Positions 1 to 7,717 of a stretch of DNA of 20,355 nt are shown here, in pieces (position 1 is the stretch's first letter; every line of letters begins with the position of its first letter). The notes beneath the pieces were generated by a model. It worked only from the letters and a program-made list of their open reading frames with translations, made no database searches and was not told the DNA's origin. Location of the stretch: IMG/VR virus record IMGVR_UViG_3300030102_003764, positions 1-20,355 of that record; one strand, given 5' to 3'. The position numbers were made by a program, and so were the translations under genes. This DNA is from a virus.

Positions 1-947
1 GTCTTGTAATTAAAATACAGTAAGGTGGCTGTGTCTCTATAGAACGTATCATTCTGATAATACTGCTGAACATTGTAATAGTTATACCAGTTCTGACTAT
101 ACTTAGATATCTTCTCTAAGTCTTCTTGCGTTAGTGATGGGTCAATCTTGACAAGCTCAGTAATAGGAACTGTTTTTATCTCTCCCCAATAGAAGCAATC
201 ATTGAAGTATGGGTCTTCGGTATAACTGTGAATTACATTTGCAGGGTCAACATACTTAACCTCAACCCCAGAACCAGGATTGAACTCGTGTTTTGCAACC
301 GCCATACCCAACACTGCCAAGTCGTAATCTATACGCTTTCTAGTGTCATCATAATCATTGTCTTCAAGAATAGTATTAATCGCTGTCTCCTCTGCAATCT
401 CTATCGCAGGCTTATAATTTAACTGAAGATGGATGTTTAATTCGTCATCATTGGCAGGTATCTGCTCAGGGTCTATGTTAAATGTATCAATGCCAAACTC
501 ATCCTTTATTTTTTGAAGAACAGGCTGAGCAATCATATCCGCCTTTACCATCTCTTGGTATGCGTTCTTCTCGTCGGCAGACATTGCGTCTTGCGCCTCT
601 GCCTTAACGGTAAACGGTCTACTAGACATACCATTAACCACAATGTCAACAAACTTTGGAAGTATAGGTACAGGTGTCCAATCTAAATTTAGGTAGCTAA
701 GGTCTCCATCTACGGCTAGTTCTTTTTTGTACTTACTTATAGATTGTTCTCCACGAGCATATAGTCTTAACTTATGGAAGTTTCGATACCTATCGTAGTA
801 TCTACCGTTGTTACCGTCTCTTCGAAACCATTCATATTGAATTGCTTGGCCTATTTTTAATCCATACTCCAAACTAGCCTTTTCCTCATCCGAAACAAAT
901 TGGCTAGGGAAGTACATTGACGGAATGTTTACTTTGACATCTTTCAT
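1..947 (-). CDS. Portal protein (N-terminal part, runs off the window)
   Basis: An open frame of 315 codons starts at ATG 947-945, directly after the large-terminase stop (TAA 950-948), and continues past base 1. The product begins MKDVKVNIPSMYFPSQ. A basic/aromatic segment follows (RRDGNNGRYYDRYRNFHKLR), then NLDWTPVPILPKFVDIVVNG at about residues 100-120. This arrangement resembles portal proteins of crAss-like phages. A portal forms the dodecameric DNA-entry ring at one capsid vertex and docks the terminase. The position immediately behind the terminase on the same strand is the usual terminase-portal order, which strengthens the call. Seen: the open frame, its start and its neighbour. Inferred: portal function, from position and remembered motifs. 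The C-terminal part is outside the window. Confidence 0.75.
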   Translation of the reverse strand, partial: MKDVKVNIPSMYFPSQFVSDEEKASLEYGLKIGQAIQYEWFRRDGNNGRYYDRYRNFHKLRLYARGEQSISKYKKELAVDGDLSYLNLDWTPVPILPKFVDIVVNGMSSRPFTVKAEAQDAMSADEKNAYQEMVKADMIAQPVLQKIKDEFGIDTFNIDPEQIPANDDELNIHLQLNYKPAIEIAEETAINTILEDNDYDDTRKRIDYDLAVLGMAVAKHEFNPGSGVEVKYVDPANVIHSYTEDPYFNDCFYWGEIKTVPITELVKIDPSLTQEDLEKISKYSQNWYNYYNVQQYYQNDTFYRDTATLLYFNYK

Positions 948-3191
948 TTAGTTCAGCAATTCGCTTATGTTCCCCTTGTTATTATACCTTGCAAAGTTAA
1001 TCTTTATTTTTGATTGCTTAACCTCAGGTCTATATAGGTGTCTTTGGTTAGCCATTATAGCCAATCCAGAGCTAATCGACGCATCGTATTTTGTACGATT
1101 ATTTATATCAAACTTAGCCCAATCTTCTAGTGTGGTTGTAAAAGGCATAGACCCCATGTCGCCCGCATCCCTATACTCACCCGTAGTATCTAGGCCCACA
1201 TGCTTTTCTATGTACGACTCTATAGCTGCTGCGTGAGACTGCTTTATGTCCTCAGATGAGTTAGGTATACCACCCAACTCTTTCTCAGTCTTAGAGAGCT
1301 TGTTAAGGTCCTTGTCGGGCCTGTTCATAGAGTACGCCCTATACCCTCTATTCTTGAAGTGGTATAATAGTCTCGGTTTATTGTTCTCCGCAAGTATTGG
1401 CATCCCATAGAATATACATGCCATAAGAACATCCTCGAAGAATATCTCTGCTGTCTGTGGTCTTGCTATATACTCCAAGAAGAATTCATTAGAGGGCCCC
1501 TCGTCCATATGGAACTTAGTCAGTCCGTGTAGTGAGCCGTTTGACGAGCCTCCGCCAACAGTGCCTGATATGTCGTAGGGGTCACACCCAAAAGAACCCA
1601 TATGTTCGTTGCCTGGTCTTTTCCTACCACCCTTCTCTACAATCTTGTTTTGAAGATGTCTAGGCGGAATCCAAGACACTAGAAACCTACCCCTACTATC
1701 AGGACTCCAAACAACCCTACTGTCAGGCCCATCCTTCCAATAGAACTTACCCCTTGTAATATAGTGGTCTCTTATAACCGAGTCGTTATAGTCTATCTGC
1801 TGATATATCTTAGTTAGATTAAATATAGATGACTTACTCTCGTCCCTAAAAGCGTGAGACTCTGTCCTAGGAAACTGACGATAGAACTCGTTCAATGCGT
1901 CCGCATCGTTCTTAAGAGACTTTACTTCGTTATCCCAATACGTAATAGCACCCGTAGATATCATCTCCCCATCGACACCCTCTAGAGCCGTGGTAGGGTT
2001 TTCAAATACTGGCCACCCAAACTTATTTATATAACCCTCAAAGTTCCACTCCATTGGAATAAACAATGAATACAAGCCACTCTTGGTTTGGCCGTTGGGG
2101 TTTCTTGTAGATGGGTCTGAGTCCGTGTATAGTTTCTTGAAGTTGTCACCCCCCTTGTTTAGCGCATTACAGGTTGACCCCATCATACACTTACCAACGA
2201 CACGGCTACCTAGCCTCAAACAGGTCTTGGTCACACGCCAATTATTTAGAATGTTCTCAGGCTTCTCCCACTTACCACTCTCGTCGTGTACTAGCAGTTT
2301 CAGTTTCTCACCATCATAGCTATTATCTGCCGTATTCTTCCAGTCAATAGTGGTGTCGAGGCCATCCATATCATCATCCATAACCTCGTGCATATTCTTC
2401 TTTGTAATCTTGGACGCAGGCACACGAAACGCCAACTCAGTCTTCGGCTTGTCCATACCATCCTGAATAGGCTTGAAGAAGAACGGGTAGTTGTTTGATA
2501 TGGGTACAATCTTGTCTACGAACAACTTCTTGGCATCACCCCCTGTCTTCGATAGTACACCAAGCCTAGAGTCTTTGGCTAGCGTCCCTATGTTAACTGA
2601 TTCCGAGGCCCCCATAAACGAGAAACCTGAACGACGAATCTTTAGGTAGCACATACCAAAACTTCTCTTGTCCGCCTTGCACGCCTCCCAAAAGATGTAG
2701 AATATTCTATTGGCCTCTCTGAAGTCAGGATACCCAACGTCAATCTTAGTCCACTGCAAGTACATATAGTGAGAGCCTGTTAAGTAGGTGGGCTTGCCGT
2801 GATTCATATACCAGAACCCATTCTCCCTATTGTCGAACTCATGCTCTATGTAGTCAACCCACATAGACTTAAAATCAGACGCCATCTCATTCCAATGGAA
2901 GATTGACTTTATTCTGTGTAACTGTTTGGGGTACTCCTTTCGCTCCCAATACTGCTCGTCCTTCTTGTCGCTTCTAGAGTATATCTCCTTGGGGGCTTTA
3001 GGTAGTCCTATGATTAGGCCATTAATATTATATACTTCGCCAAGCGTACCGTCACGAGATATGATTATAATATCGTACTTCTCGTTATAGCCATACTCCC
3101 AACTCTTCCCCTTGTTCTTTTGTCTTATGACCTGCTTGGGGATTCCTGAGTCTACAACTCGATATAAACTATTTTGACCTTCGCTCAGCAA
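948..3191 (-). CDS. terL: Terminase large subunit (DNA-packaging ATPase/nuclease)
   Basis: This 747-residue protein should be the packaging motor: an N-terminal ATPase that drives DNA into the capsid and a C-terminal RNase H-like nuclease that cuts the concatemer. Visible motifs: a deviant Walker A region KIRRSGFSFMGA (about 184-195), which has no classic GxxxxGK[ST]; a Walker B hydrophobic stretch ending in acid residues, KLLVHDE (298-304); a coupling-type GSTC (338-341); a nuclease acid in GCDPYD (535-540, D537); an AENNK segment (601-605); and a late acidic segment LEDWAKFD (688-695). It is somewhat longer than most TerL proteins, as I recall for crAss-like relatives. Its start overlaps the preceding small gene by 23 bases, and the portal ATG follows its stop without a gap, so the genes are co-transcribed and probably translationally coupled. 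Confidence 0.88.
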   Translation of the reverse strand: MLSEGQNSLYRVVDSGIPKQVIRQKNKGKSWEYGYNEKYDIIIISRDGTLGEVYNINGLIIGLPKAPKEIYSRSDKKDEQYWERKEYPKQLHRIKSIFHWNEMASDFKSMWVDYIEHEFDNRENGFWYMNHGKPTYLTGSHYMYLQWTKIDVGYPDFREANRIFYIFWEACKADKRSFGMCYLKIRRSGFSFMGASESVNIGTLAKDSRLGVLSKTGGDAKKLFVDKIVPISNNYPFFFKPIQDGMDKPKTELAFRVPASKITKKNMHEVMDDDMDGLDTTIDWKNTADNSYDGEKLKLLVHDESGKWEKPENILNNWRVTKTCLRLGSRVVGKCMMGSTCNALNKGGDNFKKLYTDSDPSTRNPNGQTKSGLYSLFIPMEWNFEGYINKFGWPVFENPTTALEGVDGEMISTGAITYWDNEVKSLKNDADALNEFYRQFPRTESHAFRDESKSSIFNLTKIYQQIDYNDSVIRDHYITRGKFYWKDGPDSRVVWSPDSRGRFLVSWIPPRHLQNKIVEKGGRKRPGNEHMGSFGCDPYDISGTVGGGSSNGSLHGLTKFHMDEGPSNEFFLEYIARPQTAEIFFEDVLMACIFYGMPILAENNKPRLLYHFKNRGYRAYSMNRPDKDLNKLSKTEKELGGIPNSSEDIKQSHAAAIESYIEKHVGLDTTGEYRDAGDMGSMPFTTTLEDWAKFDINNRTKYDASISSGLAIMANQRHLYRPEVKQSKIKINFARYNNKGNISELLN

Positions 3192-3480
3192 AACCTCTCA
3201 TTGAACCTTTAACCTCATTAAGCGCCTCCTTCTCTGCCTCGATTCTTGATAGTATCTCAAACGCATCGAATATGGCTAGTTTCTTTGTTGCAGCAGCATT
3301 CTTCAGTCTGTCAGCAGCAAGTTCATCATCAGGGTCTGGCTTGATGATATTCTCCTCAGCCACCTTGATAAGTTGCTGTACAGCCTTGTACCCTGCATCA
3401 ATAATTTTTTTCTTTATCTCTGAAGTGTTCACTGTATTTTTTATCCCAGCTCCAGTCTCTTGTTTTTTCGAATTGCTCAT
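3169..3480 (-). CDS. Small protein ahead of terL, candidate terminase small subunit
   Basis: The product has 103 residues and is predicted largely helical, with a charged N-terminus followed by helices around residues 20-45 and 55-90 (ADRLKNAAATKKLAIFDAF, then a Glu/Lys-rich tail). Its 3' end overlaps the terL start by 23 bases. Gene position immediately before terL, small size and helical character are what is expected of a terminase small subunit, which recognises phage DNA and loads the motor. I see no clear helix-turn-helix, so the assignment rests on context. It could instead be an unrelated structural or scaffold-type protein. Confidence 0.5.
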   Translation of the reverse strand: MSNSKKQETGAGIKNTVNTSEIKKKIIDAGYKAVQQLIKVAEENIIKPDPDDELAADRLKNAAATKKLAIFDAFEILSRIEAEKEALNEVKGSMRGFAERRSK

Positions 3481-3577
3481 AAATCCAAATTGCGTCAGGG
3501 CATCTCTGCCATCTATATTTCCCTTTTACTCTTTTTAGTTTGCATCCACACTGAAGCCACCTTTCTATCTTTTCCAA
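3398..3577 (-). CDS. Possible overlapping small ORF, Trp/Cys-rich, TTG start
   Basis: The 84-base gap between the GroES-like gene and the small-terminase candidate is covered by a 59-codon frame. It also overlaps the first part of the next gene in another frame. Its only plausible start is TTG at 3577-3575, just after an in-frame stop. The predicted peptide is Trp-, Cys- and charge-rich, with CGCK and RC groupings that could bind metal (LQCGCKLKRVKGKYRWQRC, then PDAIWIYEQFEKTRDWSWD). It looks more protein-like than a random frame but has no ATG and no recognised family. It may be a real tiny gene in an otherwise gapless operon, or chance. Confidence 0.28.
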   Translation of the reverse strand: MEKIERWLQCGCKLKRVKGKYRWQRCPDAIWIYEQFEKTRDWSWDKKYSEHFRDKEKNY

Positions 3578-4134
3578 TGAATCGTAATGTTTTCAGTGAA
3601 CATTCTATAAAGTTTCTCTTCGTTTATTCTAAACTCATATTCGCTATCGGGGCTGAATGATATTCTATCGCCAACCTGCAACCCCATCTCCAATAGCTCA
3701 TTATTAATATAACGAATCTTACCTACAAGTGGCTGCTCCGTAAAAGAGCTAACCAACCAAGTGTGCTCAGGAGCAACAGGCTCTATGAAGCAATACTTAC
3801 CTGGAGCCTTCCATCCCTTTCCATTATCGTATAGGTAGAATTGGTCGTGGTCAACTAGGAATAGGTCATCCTTGAAGAAACTCTTGCCACTTCGATGCCT
3901 ACCCTTCATGTCGTGGTAGGTTCTAAATACATTGTGATGAACTAAGATTGTATCTCCAACCTTAACATCTCCCTCATAATTAACTGGAACTGAGACAACT
4001 ATGGCCTCTCTGTTTGTAACCGTATGGTCTTCAGGAGATATACTTATAATAAAATCAACGTCACCTATACTTTTGGTGTTGTTGTATCTCCGTCCGCCTT
4101 TAGGTTTAACTAAAAACGAATGAATTGATTGCAT
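3565..4134 (-). CDS. Tandem GroES-like (double-barrel) protein in the late block
   Basis: This 189-residue protein appears to contain two copies of a GroES-like beta-barrel. The first (about 5-102) has REAIVVSVP followed by DVKVGDTILVHHNVF and ends in DLFLVDHDQFYLY. The second (about 112-187) has PLVGKIRYINNELLEMG, then LQVGDRISFS, and a YEFRINEEKLYRM strand pair like the end of GroES. GroES-fold proteins cap chaperonin cages; in phage T4 a GroES-like protein (gp31) is needed to fold the capsid protein. This gene sits in the structural/packaging operon, separate from the groEL-groES pair further right. It could therefore be a head-assembly co-chaperonin or a virion protein that reuses the fold. 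Seen: the two similar motif sets. Inferred: fold and role. Its ATG directly follows the stop of the upstream gene (TAAATG). Confidence 0.5.
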   Translation of the reverse strand: MQSIHSFLVKPKGGRRYNNTKSIGDVDFIISISPEDHTVTNREAIVVSVPVNYEGDVKVGDTILVHHNVFRTYHDMKGRHRSGKSFFKDDLFLVDHDQFYLYDNGKGWKAPGKYCFIEPVAPEHTWLVSSFTEQPLVGKIRYINNELLEMGLQVGDRISFSPDSEYEFRINEEKLYRMFTENITIHWKR

Positions 4135-4353
4135 TTAAAAATTTATATTATATTCTACTGACACAGGCATTGTAGGCCCAAAGGACTTCCACAATAACAC
4201 TTCGTTGTTTTTCTCAACCCAAACCTTGTGCTGATTATCATCAGCCTGTATCAAATGTATTTTATATCCACCACCGAGCACCTCTTGCCCCACGATGTAG
4301 TGCATCGCACTACTCTTGTAGTCCGCCCCTATTGAAATCTTTCTAATTTGCAT
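4135..4353 (-). CDS. Small conserved phage protein of unknown function
   Basis: The product has 72 residues: MQIRKISIGADYKSSAMHYI leads into a glycine-rich turn (GQEVLGGG), then strands rich in His, Val and Trp (LLWKSFGPTMPVSVEYNINF at the end). The composition suggests a compact beta-sheet protein without a membrane segment or signal peptide. I recall similar short proteins near packaging genes of Bacteroidota phages, but no function. It shares one base with the upstream structural gene (TAATG at 4351-4355) and abuts the next, so it belongs to the late operon. Confidence 0.75.
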   Translation of the reverse strand: MQIRKISIGADYKSSAMHYIVGQEVLGGGYKIHLIQADDNQHKVWVEKNNEVLLWKSFGPTMPVSVEYNINF

Positions 4354-4901
4354 TACACTTCTGTTGCAATAACATTTAGATGAGCTAGTGTAAAGTCATT
4401 AGCTGAAGAATTACTAATATAAACTTGAACGAAATCATCCTTTGTCAAACTAACCAAGCATTGGAAGGGAGTAGATACAGCCTTGCCTGCATTAGATGCT
4501 ACTGAGTCCTGCTCGCTAGATGCTATTATAGAAGAGTTCTTGAAAAAAGCAAAATGAATTTCATTGCCATTTCCTGTACTTCCACTACAAGTTGCCTCAA
4601 ACTTAAATGTCTTTGTCTCTGCTCCTGTGTATGTTATCTTGTTGTTGGTGTGAGTTAGATTTCCTTTTGAAAGGTCACTAGTTGTTGTTGTGTTTAGTAG
4701 GGCGAAATCAGTAGTAGATAGTGTAGTAACAGCAAGAGATGTTCCATCAAAATACTCCATGTGCTCGCCAGTCAACCCAGCAATCTCACCTACCTTAAAT
4801 GTTTTCGTGTTATTAGAGTCGCTTATGTCAGTCCCAACAATAAGGTCTCCCGATGCAGGTATTACTGTAGCGTACTTTGAAGTATCAGATATCTTTCCCA
4901 T
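4353..4901 (-). CDS. Virion protein with C1q/TNF-like C-terminal domain
   Basis: The product has 182 residues. The N-terminal part (about 1-45: ISDTSKYATVIPASGDLIVG, then DISDSNNTKTFKVGEI) resembles repeats found in phage tail-fibre and baseplate proteins. The rest (about 65-182) is a Ser/Thr/Asn-rich beta-sandwich with the look of a C1q/TNF-like jelly roll: NEIHFAFFKNSSII, STPFQCLVSLTKDDFVQVYI, and FTLAHLNVIATEV at the end. Such trimeric domains bind receptors or decorate virions. It overlaps the holin gene by 17 bases upstream and shares a TAATG junction downstream. Domain assignment is by pattern recognition only. Confidence 0.6.
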   Translation of the reverse strand: MGKISDTSKYATVIPASGDLIVGTDISDSNNTKTFKVGEIAGLTGEHMEYFDGTSLAVTTLSTTDFALLNTTTTSDLSKGNLTHTNNKITYTGAETKTFKFEATCSGSTGNGNEIHFAFFKNSSIIASSEQDSVASNAGKAVSTPFQCLVSLTKDDFVQVYISNSSANDFTLAHLNVIATEV

Positions 4902-5139
4902 TTTTTACTTTTTCGTATGTTCTCATTCCGCTTAAACCAAGCATTGTTACAAGGACCGTTATTAAATGGTCCATCTGCACAGGCTCTCCCAAGCGTTCTG
5001 TGAAGATAACAATAATATCTCTAGCAATAAAGTTGTATAAAAGTGCCAAGCCACACACCCAACCTATAGTTGGTCTCCAGCCAGCACGAAACATCTCCCA
5101 ACCTTTACTCTCCAGAATTGAGTTCGTAAAGTCTTTCAT
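4885..5139 (-). CDS. Holin-like membrane protein (3-TM holin type)
   Basis: This 84-residue protein has hydrophobic segments at about 22-46 (PTIGWVCGLALLYNFIARDI) and 58-72 (HLITVLVTMLGLSGM), after an N-terminal GWEMFRAGWRP stretch, and ends in the short basic tail RTYEKVKNGK. This WRPTIGW...GLSGMRTYEK layout is typical of the phage 3-TM holin family, whose members make holes in the inner membrane at the end of infection so that lytic enzymes can act. The neighbours fit a lysis cassette: a coiled-coil membrane protein overlaps its start by 35 bases and a spanin-like gene lies next upstream. Family call from sequence look; lysis timing is inferred. Confidence 0.75.
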   Translation of the reverse strand: MKDFTNSILESKGWEMFRAGWRPTIGWVCGLALLYNFIARDIIVIFTERLGEPVQMDHLITVLVTMLGLSGMRTYEKVKNGKDI

Positions 5140-5365
5140 CTAATCTGTCGATTTTAGTATTCATTACATCAAGCTGTCTTTGAATACCATCAAGAGAAAC
5201 TTTAATCTCCTCGGCAGATATTTCTTGTGGAGGCAACGCCTTGGCCTCGTCTATTTCAGCTTTTAATTCAAAGTATGCCACGAATACTGAGAATATAATT
5301 CCCATTATCCATACAAAGGTTGACATTGGCATGCCGACAACGGTCTCTTTCGTTATCAGTTTCAT
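5105..5365 (-). CDS. Small membrane protein with C-terminal coiled coil (lysis-associated)
   Basis: This 86-residue protein has one transmembrane helix near residues 10-33 (MPMSTFVWIMGIIFSVFVAY) followed by a charged helical stretch. The stretch has heptad-like spacing at about 50-82 (VSLDGIQRQLDVMNTKIDRL), which would form a coiled coil. It lies between a spanin-like gene and a holin gene and overlaps the holin by 35 bases, so a role in lysis (holin partner or anti-holin-like) is likely but not proven. Some phages carry XhlA-type lysis proteins with a coil and one membrane helix, but those have the opposite order, so I do not assign that family. Confidence 0.65.
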   Translation of the reverse strand: MKLITKETVVGMPMSTFVWIMGIIFSVFVAYFELKAEIDEAKALPPQEISAEEIKVSLDGIQRQLDVMNTKIDRLDERLYELNSGE

Positions 5366-5386
5366 GCCCTTAAAATTACTATTTTT

Positions 5387-6109
5387 TTACCATTGTAAAA
5401 ACTTAGGCGAATAGTGGATACCCACACCTATGTAATGCCTTGTTTGACCCGTTGTTGTGATGCCTATACCTGTCTGAAAACCAACGCCAAATGATTTTCG
5501 TACCTTAACGAGTTGCTTCGGGTCTACTAGTATAGCGTTGGCGTTATTGAACGTAACTCCTGGGTAGTCAGTTCTCATTCTAAAGAACACTTCGCCTGTC
5601 TTATTGTTCTGCTCCACCGTGTTCTCAACCCATATGTCCTGCTCCAAGTTTATTATAGCATCTGCCACTACCACGCCATCAGTAGGTATAGTCACCTCGA
5701 TAGACCTGTTGCTCTTGCCGAACGTATCCGTGCGCTCCACATATATCTGCTTGTAGAACGTATCGGTGTTTACTATAGTAATTGTGTCGTATATAAACGC
5801 AGGGACTTCAATAGTCTCTCGTATCTCTGTTGTCTGATTGGTTATGGTTACAGGTGGTTGAGACCTATCGACTGCTATACTATCGCCTAACTCATCCAGC
5901 TTTAGGTTCAGTGCCCTGATATCAGCAGCATATAAGCCATCGTCATCCATGTAGTTTCGGATAGTGTCTAGTAGCGCAGCATTATTATTATTGATTCGCT
6001 GTATCTCCTGCTTATACTCCTTCTCTTGCTCACACTTGTTTAATAGCATAAACGCAAGGAATATGCATAACATATATGGTATCGCTTCGTTCCAGTTAAT
6101 CCTCTTCAT
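5387..6109 (-). CDS. Membrane-anchored coiled-coil protein, spanin-like candidate
   Basis: The chosen start (ATG 6109) gives 240 residues and a 14-base overlap with the upstream gene. An earlier in-frame ATG at 6154 would overlap by 59 bases and adds only an unremarkable 15-residue stretch. From the chosen start there is a membrane helix at about 10-23 (IPYMLCIFLAFMLL), then a charged coiled-coil region to about 75, a Thr/Ile/Val-rich middle, and a C-terminal glycine-rich beta segment (FGVGFQTGIGITTTG, then IGVGIHYSPKF). N-terminally anchored proteins with a long periplasmic arm and a beta-rich C-terminus are common in lysis regions of Bacteroidota phages and may act as spanins linking inner and outer membranes. 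Similarity to DUF6808-type proteins is remembered, not tested. Confidence 0.6.
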   Translation of the reverse strand: MKRINWNEAIPYMLCIFLAFMLLNKCEQEKEYKQEIQRINNNNAALLDTIRNYMDDDGLYAADIRALNLKLDELGDSIAVDRSQPPVTITNQTTEIRETIEVPAFIYDTITIVNTDTFYKQIYVERTDTFGKSNRSIEVTIPTDGVVVADAIINLEQDIWVENTVEQNNKTGEVFFRMRTDYPGVTFNNANAILVDPKQLVKVRKSFGVGFQTGIGITTTGQTRHYIGVGIHYSPKFLQW

Positions 6110-6365
6110 CAAACTCAGACCATCCAGGGAAAACAGTAAACGTTCCATCTTCATTGTAACAATACTTACCTACAATATTAGGGTCATCAGGAAATTGTGT
6201 TCCCTCGGGTACATCAACTATTTCTAGTGGGTCTGCTGAGTTAGCTCTTTGCACTTTGTAAGGAGTAGCATCATTCCAAGCATAGTATACATTATCATCT
6301 TCTAATATGATGTTATCTGCCATCAAGCAAATTTGTCTTTCTGGTTGTGTTACTAAAAACTTCAT
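6096..6365 (-). CDS. Small acidic protein following the fibre-like gene, unknown
   Basis: The product has 89 residues and is acidic, with no membrane segment. It contains DDNVYYAWND near residue 25 and ends VGKYCYNEDGTFTVFPGWSE plus an acid tail. The Gly-Lys-Tyr-Cys-Tyr...Gly-Thr-Phe pattern recalls short proteins that accompany tail-fibre genes as caps or assembly chaperones. Its start overlaps the stop of the fibre-like gene (TAATG at 6363-6367), supporting a functional pair, but I do not recognise a family. An internal Met at residue 15 is an alternative start. Confidence 0.65.
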   Translation of the reverse strand: MKFLVTQPERQICLMADNIILEDDNVYYAWNDATPYKVQRANSADPLEIVDVPEGTQFPDDPNIVGKYCYNEDGTFTVFPGWSEFDEED

Positions 6366-7717
6366 TATGAATTTGTTGTTGTGAAAGTATTGGCTACCGT
6401 ACCTCTAAATGAGGTATCACCTCTTGTTACTAAAGATGTTAAAATTGCACCGTTGTCTTTATCTATTTGTCCTATCACAGTTGCCCCTCTAAGTGGATTA
6501 CTTGATGTAGGGTTGCTTGGGTCTTCAATAATTATTTTACTATCAGTAGTATTAAACTTCGATACATCCCAAGTATTTGCTGTTGGATTGTAAACAGCAG
6601 GAAATATATCTATATCTCCTGTATTTGACCCACTATTAAAGAATCCGCCTGATATTATAAATTGTGTAGTACTATCCGATACGTCATTAAAATATTTTCG
6701 TATACCCATAGCAACAGGCTGTCTACTGCTAGCAGTTCCAAAGGTTGCATTAGTACCAATTGTAAATGTTGTACCATCCCACTTACATCCTGCTATATTA
6801 GCAACATTAGCAACTCTATCGTAATATCCTATCAATCCTGTACCATCTGTAATAGAGTCAGAAAAATAATAATTACTATCCTGATTATTGCCTGTTTTAT
6901 AGACAGTATCGCCAACTACCTCAACAAGTGTATTCGTACTTGGATTATATTCATAAACAGCATAGTGAAGTAAACCTGAAAAACTACTACCACCTGTAAG
7001 ATAAAAAGAGGCAAAGCATTTTTTGCCACCTACTTCTCCTAAGTTTGCTATTTGTGTGCCACCGTGACCAGGCGATGCACCTGCACCTCTAGGATACAAT
7101 ATGCCTCTTTGCGTAATTGTTTGTGAGCTTATGTCTAAATCATAAACCCTAACATAAGGTGTGGCGTTACCTCTTGTGAGTCCAGTTGCGGCTAATGTGT
7201 ATACGTTTGCACTTGGCTCATTTATAACGATAAACTTTGTACCTCTATCTATAAGATTTGCAGTATCGCCATCGTTAATAGTAAAGTCAATTGTAACATT
7301 ACTTGTGCCACCTGTATAACTGCAAATTTTAAAGACGTTTCCTGTACCAACTTCAGGACATATCATTGCAAACTTCTCATCTGTTAGTCTTACTATACCT
7401 GCTGCTCCTCCTCTAATATAAGGGTCAAAGTCTGCTGTACCGTTAAACGCAACTAAAGGTGTAGCACTTGTTGTTAGTGTGCCACCACTTTGTGTTATTC
7501 CTGTAACTGTCCAATCTTGATTATTTGAATTTGTTGCTTGACCTAAACTAGATATGTATCTACCTCGTTGCAACTCCAATGCCCATTGATTTGTGGCAGT
7601 GTTGTTAATGCCTGTCAGCACGTTTTGCTGTGTGCCCACTGAGGCAATGCTAGATAGACTAGGAACTAAGTCCGCAAGAACTCTCATACCAACATATATG
7701 GCGTTGGCTATAATCAT
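6365..7717 (-). CDS. Large beta-rich tail/fibre-like protein, candidate receptor-binding protein
   Basis: The product has 450 residues, very rich in Thr, Ser, Gly, Asn and Asp and poor in Lys, which is typical of phage fibres and adhesins. The N-terminus (about 1-30, ADLVPSLSSIASVGTQQNVL) could attach to the virion. The remainder shows repeated short strand patterns with Tyr-Asn-Pro-x-Thr-Asn-Thr type turns (about 255-265 and 395-405), as in beta-propeller or Kelch-like surface proteins. It lies between a small structural-domain protein and its likely partner gene. Exported-adhesin function is inferred from composition and context. No lectin or enzyme motif is recognised. Start and stop overlap or abut the neighbours, so it is inside the late operon. 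Confidence 0.6.
   Translation of the reverse strand: MIIANAIYVGMRVLADLVPSLSSIASVGTQQNVLTGINNTATNQWALELQRGRYISSLGQATNSNNQDWTVTGITQSGGTLTTSATPLVAFNGTADFDPYIRGGAAGIVRLTDEKFAMICPEVGTGNVFKICSYTGGTSNVTIDFTINDGDTANLIDRGTKFIVINEPSANVYTLAATGLTRGNATPYVRVYDLDISSQTITQRGILYPRGAGASPGHGGTQIANLGEVGGKKCFASFYLTGGSSFSGLLHYAVYEYNPSTNTLVEVVGDTVYKTGNNQDSNYYFSDSITDGTGLIGYYDRVANVANIAGCKWDGTTFTIGTNATFGTASSRQPVAMGIRKYFNDVSDSTTQFIISGGFFNSGSNTGDIDIFPAVYNPTANTWDVSKFNTTDSKIIIEDPSNPTSSNPLRGATVIGQIDKDNGAILTSLVTRGDTSFRGTVANTFTTTNS

Noticed and set aside
228-422. 64-residue plus-strand frame
   Set aside because: It is antisense to the portal gene, has low-complexity Ile/Leu composition and no start context.
2083-2509. Open frames in both strands inside the terminase gene
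   Set aside because: They are shadows of the terL frame, with Ser/Arg-rich unnatural composition.
3272-3660. Plus-strand frames opposite the small-terminase and GroES-like genes
   Set aside because: Hydrophobic, Ser/Phe-rich translations typical of antisense of charged proteins.
6381-6973. Plus-strand frames opposite the fibre-like gene
   Set aside because: Antisense to a gene with coupled junctions on both sides; no family seen.
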